NCBI GenBank assembly: GCA_017744495.1
Contig: JAGIBE010000110.1
Coordinates: forward strand, 1 to 44,574
Length of the DNA: 44,574 nt
Direction: 5' to 3'
Source of the DNA: Caulobacter sp.
GTDB lineage: Bacteria; Pseudomonadota; Alphaproteobacteria; Caulobacterales; Caulobacteraceae
Shown here: positions 40,452 to 44,574 of the stretch, in pieces
How positions within the stretch are numbered: position 1 is the first letter of the stretch
How the letters are laid out: every line of letters begins with the position of its first letter
The notes under the pieces: generated by a model
Databases searched by the model: none
The model's input: only the letters and a program-made list of their open reading frames with translations
Told to the model about the DNA's origin: nothing
Program-made: the position numbers and the translations under genes

Positions 40452-42467
40452 ATGTCACGTCTTCACCTGGCCGCGCTGCTGGCGAGCTCCGTGCTCGCGT
40501 CTACCCCCGCCCTCGCGGCGACTGGGACCGACGCCGAGGTCGACGCCCTGCTGAAGCCCCTGCCGCTGTCCGAGACCTCGGCCCCGGCCGTCACGGCCCG
40601 TTGTGAAGCGATCCTGGCGACCGGCCAGAAGGCCAAGGCCGAACTGGAGGCCCGCAAGGGCTCGGCCACCCTGGCGGGCGACTTCGCCGCCTTCGACACC
40701 CTGCAGCTGATCCTGGGCGACGGCGCCAGCGAGATGTACCTGGTTTCGGAGACCAGCCCCGAGAAGCCGATCCGCGACGCGGCCGAGGCCTGCATCCCCA
40801 AGCTCTCGGACCTGTCCACCGCCGTCCTGCTGTCGCGGCCGATCTATGACCGCCTGGCCGGGATCCCGGCCGCGGGCCTGGACGCCAGGACCGGCTTCAC
40901 CCTGAAGAAGATGCTGACCAACTACCGGCTGGCCGGCGTCGATAAGGACGAGGCCACGCGCAACAAGGTCGCGGCCCTCCAGAAGGAGATCACCGAGATC
41001 GGCCTGAAGTTCGCGGCCAACATCCGCGACGACAAGGGCGACATCAAGCTGAAGCCCGACGCCCTGGCCGGCCTGCCGCAGGACTATGTCGACGCCCACA
41101 AGCCCGGCGCCGACGGCCTGGTGCACCTGACCTACGACTATCCCGACGTCTTCCCCGTGCTGGACTTCGCCAGCGTCCGCGACACTCGCAAGACCGTACT
41201 GACCGCCTTCCGCAACCGCGGCTGGCCGGCCAACGAGACGGTGCTGAAGTCGCTGCTGGAGAAGCGCTACGAGCTGGCGGCCACGCTGGGCTACACCGAC
41301 TACGCGGCCCTGGCGACGGCCGACAAGATGATCGGCGATCCCCAGCGCGCCGCCCGCTTCCTCGACGACGTCGACGCCGCCGCCAAGCCGGGCGCGGCGG
41401 CGGACCTGGCCGAGCTGACCGCCTTCGCCAAGACCATAGACCTGTCGATCGACCGGCTGCAGAGCTACGACAACAGCTATATGAGCAACCTCCTGCGCAA
41501 GCAGAAGTACGCCGTCGATGCGGCCGAGGTGCGCCAGTACTTCACCTACGACAAGGCCCGAGCCGGCATCTTCGGCCTGGTGCACGACCTGTTCGGCGCC
41601 GAGTTCCGGCCCTGGAACACCCCGGTCTGGGACAAGAGCGTCAGCGCCTGGGAGCTGTACGACCAGAAGAGCGGGACCCTGATCGGCCGCTTCTACCTCG
41701 ACATGCATCCGCGCGAGGGCAAGTACAACCACGCCGCCCAGTTCCCGATCCGCACGGGCGTCGAGGGCCGCCAGGTCCCCGTCGGGGCCCTGATCTGCAA
41801 CTTCCCCGCCGACGGTCCCATGGACCACGACGACGTGGTGACCTTCCTCCACGAGTTCGGCCACCTGATCCACGCGCTCTATTCGGGCCACACCCAATAC
41901 GGCGTGCAGTCGATGGGCAATCTGCAGTGGGACTTCATCGAGGCCCCCTCGCAGCTGCTCGAGGAGTGGACCTGGGACTACGACACCCTGAAGACCTTCG
42001 CCTCCAACCCGAAGGGTCAGCCGATCCCGCAGGACCTGGTGACCAAGATGAACGCGGGCCGGCGGTTCGGCGAGCCCACCCAGTGGAAGGGCCAGCTGGC
42101 CTATGCGGCCGTGTCGCTGAACTTCTACAACCGCAAGCCCGACTTCGATCTGCGGCAGACGTACGACACCCAGATCGCCCGCTACTCGCAGTTCCCGCCC
42201 CTGGCCGACACCCACCCCTACGCCAGCTTCGGCCACCTGGATGGCTATTCGGCGATCTACTATACCTACGTCTGGTCCAAGGCGATCGCGCTGGACCTGT
42301 TCACCCAGTTCGAGAAGGACGGCATGCGCAATCCCGCCGTCGCCCAACGGTACCGCAGGCTGGTGCTGGAACCCGGCGGCTCGCAGGACGCCAACGTTCT
42401 GATCCAGAACTTCCTGGGCCGCCCGCTGAGCCTGGAGGCGTTCAAGGACGAGCTGCAGAAGAAGTAG
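40452..42467 (+). CDS. M3 family zinc metallopeptidase (oligopeptidase, exported)
   Basis: A 671-residue oligopeptidase of the thimet/Dcp type. The zinc site is HEFGH (467-471) with the third ligand Glu497 in WDFIEAPSQLLEEW, and the family tail FGHLDGYSAIYYTYVWSKAIALDLF is present. Unlike cytosolic OpdA/Dcp it has a signal peptide (MSRLHLAALLASSVLASTPALA), so it should act in the periplasm. The ATG at 40452 was chosen for that signal peptide; the frame is open further upstream through the repeat. With the M13 enzyme it may form a periplasmic peptide-degrading set (inference). Confidence 0.94.
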   Translation: MSRLHLAALLASSVLASTPALAATGTDAEVDALLKPLPLSETSAPAVTARCEAILATGQKAKAELEARKGSATLAGDFAAFDTLQLILGDGASEMYLVSETSPEKPIRDAAEACIPKLSDLSTAVLLSRPIYDRLAGIPAAGLDARTGFTLKKMLTNYRLAGVDKDEATRNKVAALQKEITEIGLKFAANIRDDKGDIKLKPDALAGLPQDYVDAHKPGADGLVHLTYDYPDVFPVLDFASVRDTRKTVLTAFRNRGWPANETVLKSLLEKRYELAATLGYTDYAALATADKMIGDPQRAARFLDDVDAAAKPGAAADLAELTAFAKTIDLSIDRLQSYDNSYMSNLLRKQKYAVDAAEVRQYFTYDKARAGIFGLVHDLFGAEFRPWNTPVWDKSVSAWELYDQKSGTLIGRFYLDMHPREGKYNHAAQFPIRTGVEGRQVPVGALICNFPADGPMDHDDVVTFLHEFGHLIHALYSGHTQYGVQSMGNLQWDFIEAPSQLLEEWTWDYDTLKTFASNPKGQPIPQDLVTKMNAGRRFGEPTQWKGQLAYAAVSLNFYNRKPDFDLRQTYDTQIARYSQFPPLADTHPYASFGHLDGYSAIYYTYVWSKAIALDLFTQFEKDGMRNPAVAQRYRRLVLEPGGSQDANVLIQNFLGRPLSLEAFKDELQKK

Positions 42468-42518
42468 CGGAGCCCTCCCCCACACCGAGTTCCCGGGCCT
42501 CGCGTCTGGGATCCTGGC

Positions 42519-43088
42519 TCAGCGGCGGACGCGGTAGCGGATGTGCGTGGCCTCGGGCGTATCGATCACCCGAACGATCTCCAACTCCACGCGCGACGGG
42601 AGGACTTCGAACAGTCGGCGACCACGCCCGAACAGGACTGGAATCTGGTGAATTTGCAGTTCGTCGAGCACGCCGGCTTCCAGCGCCCGTTGCGCCGTAT
42701 AGGCGCCGAGCATCAAGACGTCCCGATCCCCGGCGGCGGCCTTCGCCTGCGCCACGGCGCTCGCGATCCCGTCGCTTACATATTTGACCAAAGGATAATT
42801 CGCGACGGAGGGTCCGGGCGGCCTGTGGCTGGGCACGAAGATCGGGACGCCTTGATTGTCACCGCCCCAGTGATCGACTTGCTCGACGGTTCGCCGCCCC
42901 GCCAGAATCGCGCCCGGCGTGTTCCATTCGTCCCACAAGTGTCCGACCGGTCCGGTCGGTCGAGAAAAATCCCCGTACCACTCGTGCAACCGCATGAAGT
43001 CGTCGCCGCCAGGATTGCCCACTTCGTCATTGGGCCCCGCGATATAGCCGTCCAGCGACATGGACATGAAGAGCACCGATGCGGACAT
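42519..43088 (-). CDS. RibD C-terminal/dihydrofolate reductase-like family protein
   Basis: A 189-residue cytosolic protein of the RibD_C group: MSASVLFMSMSLDGYIAGPNDEVGNPGGDD at the start, AILAGRRTVEQVDHWGGDNQG in the middle, VLMLGAYTAQRALEAGVLDELQIHQIPVLFGRGRRLFE near the end. This is the common stand-alone DHFR-like fold (YyaP/YwjB type), NADPH-binding by family, substrate unknown. The ATG at 43088 gives the family N-terminus; the frame is open upstream. Its stop faces the M3 peptidase gene 51 bp away. Confidence 0.9.
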   Translation of the reverse strand: MSASVLFMSMSLDGYIAGPNDEVGNPGGDDFMRLHEWYGDFSRPTGPVGHLWDEWNTPGAILAGRRTVEQVDHWGGDNQGVPIFVPSHRPPGPSVANYPLVKYVSDGIASAVAQAKAAAGDRDVLMLGAYTAQRALEAGVLDELQIHQIPVLFGRGRRLFEVLPSRVELEIVRVIDTPEATHIRYRVRR

Positions 43089-43773
43089 TTTTAGCTCCGT
43101 GGCCTGTCCAAACTGGGGCGATGGGATCGCACCGCTGAGACTGTTGAGGCGAAGCCCGCCCAAGCGAGCGGAGAGGGGACGACGGTCTTGATGTTCCCGA
43201 GGACGCTCGAGGGAGGTCGACGCCGACATCCCGAAGACGTTTTTGGATACGCCTTTGTCCCACAGCGGCCGCCGCCGATTTCTGGACCCGATCCGTTTCG
43301 GATGTCGGGAGCGCCGCCCTCCAAACCCATCTCTCTTCGAGAGAGGCAGGGGCCCGTCGCCGCAGGCGGTGGGAGCAACCATGTCATTGAGAGAGCTTCA
43401 GGAGCGCGGAAGAACGCGCATTTTCGACGCCGATTCCATCCGCACCAATTTTGACGATAACGTCAAAACCCGAAACCAAGGCCCAGAAAACACTAAACCC
43501 GTCGCGGGGGATAATCGCGACGGGTCCAGCTATTTCTCGATCATTCGATCTAGGTGGGCGTTTCCTCCCCGAAACGCCGAAGGAAGGGAGCTCTCTATGG
43601 GCTCGTTTCTTCCTTGCAAGCGTTAGAAACGGCAAATCCGAGATGGTGTCAACGGCAACGATCCGGATTCCGTAAGGGGAAACGAAAATTTTTGACACAA
43701 AACCGTTAGATTGGACTGGCGGGTCAAACTTATCGTCGTTCTCTCACGGATTTTTTGACAACTCAGTCAAAAC
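43089..43773. other. Gene-free region with repeated TTTTGAC/GTCAAAA palindromes
   Basis: No gene I can support lies between the RibD_C-like gene and hisG. The right part is clearly less GC-rich than its surroundings. It holds two palindromes with TTTTGAC..GTCAAAA arms (43449-43468, 43753-43772), single half-sites near 43690 and 43732, a stem ACCCGTCGCG/CGCGACGGGT at 43497-43525, and a CTCTC/GAGAG hairpin near 43330. A short frame at 43381-43626 (81 residues, GGGAGC before its ATG) spans the stem-loop and has no recognisable domain. Confidence 0.6.
43497..43525 (-). terminator. Stem-loop, possible distal terminator of hisG
   Basis: ACCCGTCGCG (43497-43506) and CGCGACGGGT (43516-43525) form a perfect 10-bp stem with a 9-base loop. 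On the minus strand it is followed by TTTAGTGTTTTC. It is about 250 bp past the hisG stop, which is far; it could instead end an RNA made within the gap. Confidence 0.5.
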
Positions 43774-44574
43774 TTACCGATTCAGCCTCTCCCGAAGCTT
43801 GACCAGCACGGCCGAGCGCGACTCGAAGACATAGTCCGGACGCGAGACCGTCACCGGCTCGACTCCGGCCGCGCCAAGCGCTGCGGCAGCGTCAAAAAGA
43901 TCGGCGGCCGCCAGCAGGGCCCCGTTGGCCCGCCGGGCGCCCTGGCCGACGAAAGGGGCCACGGCGGCTTGGCCCGCCGCATCCTGCTCGGCCGGCCATA
44001 CCAGGGTGGCCATGTTCCGGGCCCGGCCCTTGGCCTCGACCACGGACAAGAGGCGCGCCAGCGAGTCCAGCTGCTCGGCCGTCCACGGCGTGATCAGCGA
44101 GGCGGTCAGCTGGGCCTGGCTCTTGAGGATCACCCCGTCGCTCAGCACCTTCAGCCCGTTGGCCGCCAGGGTCGCGCCGGTGGTGGTGATGTCGACGACC
44201 AGCTCGGCCGCCCCCGCCGCCGGGGCGCCCTCGGTGGCGCCGCTGCTCTCGACGATCCGGTAGTCGGCCACGCCGTGGCGAGCGAAGAAGGCCCGCGTCT
44301 GGGTGACGTACTTGGTGGCCACCCGCAGGCGGCGGCCGGTCTTGGCGAGATGGGCGTGACCCACCTCGTCGACATCGGCCATGGTGTCGACGTCCAGCCA
44401 GCTCTTGGGGGCGGTCACCACCAGATCGGCGCGGCCGAAGCCCAGGGCCCGCAGCAGCATGACCCGGGCGTCCATGTCGTCGCCGCGCTCACGCAGCAGG
44501 TCCTCGCCCGTGACGCCCAGGTGCAGCTCGCCGCTGTCCAGCCCCGCGGCGATGTCGCCGGCCGACAGCAGGCG
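43774..44574 (-). CDS. hisG: ATP phosphoribosyltransferase, N-terminus outside window
   Basis: Catalyses the first step of histidine synthesis, joining ATP and PRPP. The visible 266 residues (3' part) show GELHLGVTGEDLLRERG, the HisG phosphate-binding region, RVATKYVTQTRAFF, and ELVVDITTTGATLAANGLKVLSDGVILKSQAQL, the PRPP-binding and dimer segments. The C-terminal about 90 residues are poorly conserved. The gene begins beyond the right edge, where hisZ would be expected in alphaproteobacteria. The stop at 43774 is followed at once by a TTTTGAC..GTCAAAA palindrome. Confidence 0.93.
   Translation of the reverse strand, partial: RLLSAGDIAAGLDSGELHLGVTGEDLLRERGDDMDARVMLLRALGFGRADLVVTAPKSWLDVDTMADVDEVGHAHLAKTGRRLRVATKYVTQTRAFFARHGVADYRIVESSGATEGAPAAGAAELVVDITTTGATLAANGLKVLSDGVILKSQAQLTASLITPWTAEQLDSLARLLSVVEAKGRARNMATLVWPAEQDAAGQAAVAPFVGQGARRANGALLAAADLFDAAAALGAAGVEPVTVSRPDYVFESRSAVLVKLRERLNR

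Noticed and set aside
43381..43626. A possible 81-residue small protein with GGGAGC before its ATG
   Set aside because: No recognisable domain and it spans a strong stem-loop; kept only as a possibility within the gene-free region.
43384..43698. A 104-codon minus-strand frame in the same region
   Set aside because: No ribosome-binding site or domain and it overlaps the same stem-loop and palindromes.

Overview
The window reads as a chromosomal segment of an alphaproteobacterium of the genus Caulobacter or a very close relative. The evidence is the very high GC content with strong third-position GC, the Obg/CgtA protein, the obg-proB pair next to rplU-rpmA, an OmpA-type protein with a polyproline linker, GANTC sites and frequent GTG/TTG starts. 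I see no phage, insertion sequence, integrase, CRISPR array, tRNA or rRNA. It looks like ordinary, densely packed chromosome with several accessory-type cassettes.

Region by region. (1) 1-4.3 kb: leftward housekeeping genes: proB (cut by the window edge), obgE, a GNAT acetyltransferase and the rplU-rpmA ribosomal operon with a clear promoter and terminator. A rightward hypothetical gene lies between obgE and the GNAT gene. (2) 4.5-6.3 kb: a candidate metal-homeostasis pair, a membrane transporter-like protein and a His-rich COG0523 GTPase, behind a Zur-like palindrome. (3) 6.3-10.9 kb: AMP nucleosidase, a dicarboxylate/amino-acid symporter, a small secreted DUF6491 protein, a large palindromic repeat and a ketopantoate-reductase-like enzyme. 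(4) 10.9-20.5 kb: nrdB and nrdA, both leftward and 6.6 kb apart, each with NrdR-box-like sites upstream. Between them are a GST, a JmjC/cupin protein, a TSUP transporter, hemolysin III, a patatin phospholipase, a zinc-ribbon protein and an outer-membrane barrel. (5) 21-26.3 kb: an OmpA-family protein, then a four-gene TetR/HlyD/ABC-ATPase/ABC-permease export operon with 4-bp overlaps and a perfect 28-bp operator. (6) 26.4-30.4 kb: two more TetR cassettes. One is divergent from a serine-palmitoyltransferase-like enzyme. The other is a chromosomal tetR/tetA-type pair with tetO-like operators. (7) 30.4-34.2 kb: two divergent CPA2 cation/proton antiporters (KefB-like and YbaL-like) flanking a small XRE regulator. 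(8) 34.3-37.9 kb: a copper-handling cluster (DUF2946 protein, TonB receptor, a frameshifted YcnI/DUF1775 gene, PCu(A)C chaperone). (9) 38.1-42.5 kb: two exported zinc metallopeptidases (M13 and M3). (10) 42.5-44.6 kb: a RibD_C/DHFR-like protein, a 685-bp gene-free stretch with repeated TTTTGAC/GTCAAAA palindromes, and hisG cut by the right edge.

The most unusual points are: the SPT-like enzyme/TetR locus with an 18-bp tandem repeat and palindromes at the regulator start; a class I ribonucleotide reductase in which neither subunit shows an ATP-cone, with paired NrdR-like boxes upstream; a tetracycline-type TetR/TetA pair retaining the ligand residues on an environmental-type chromosome; a frameshift at a C7 run in the YcnI gene; three families of paired palindromic intergenic repeats; and the gene-free palindrome region before hisG. 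All functional statements are reading-based; no database search was possible.
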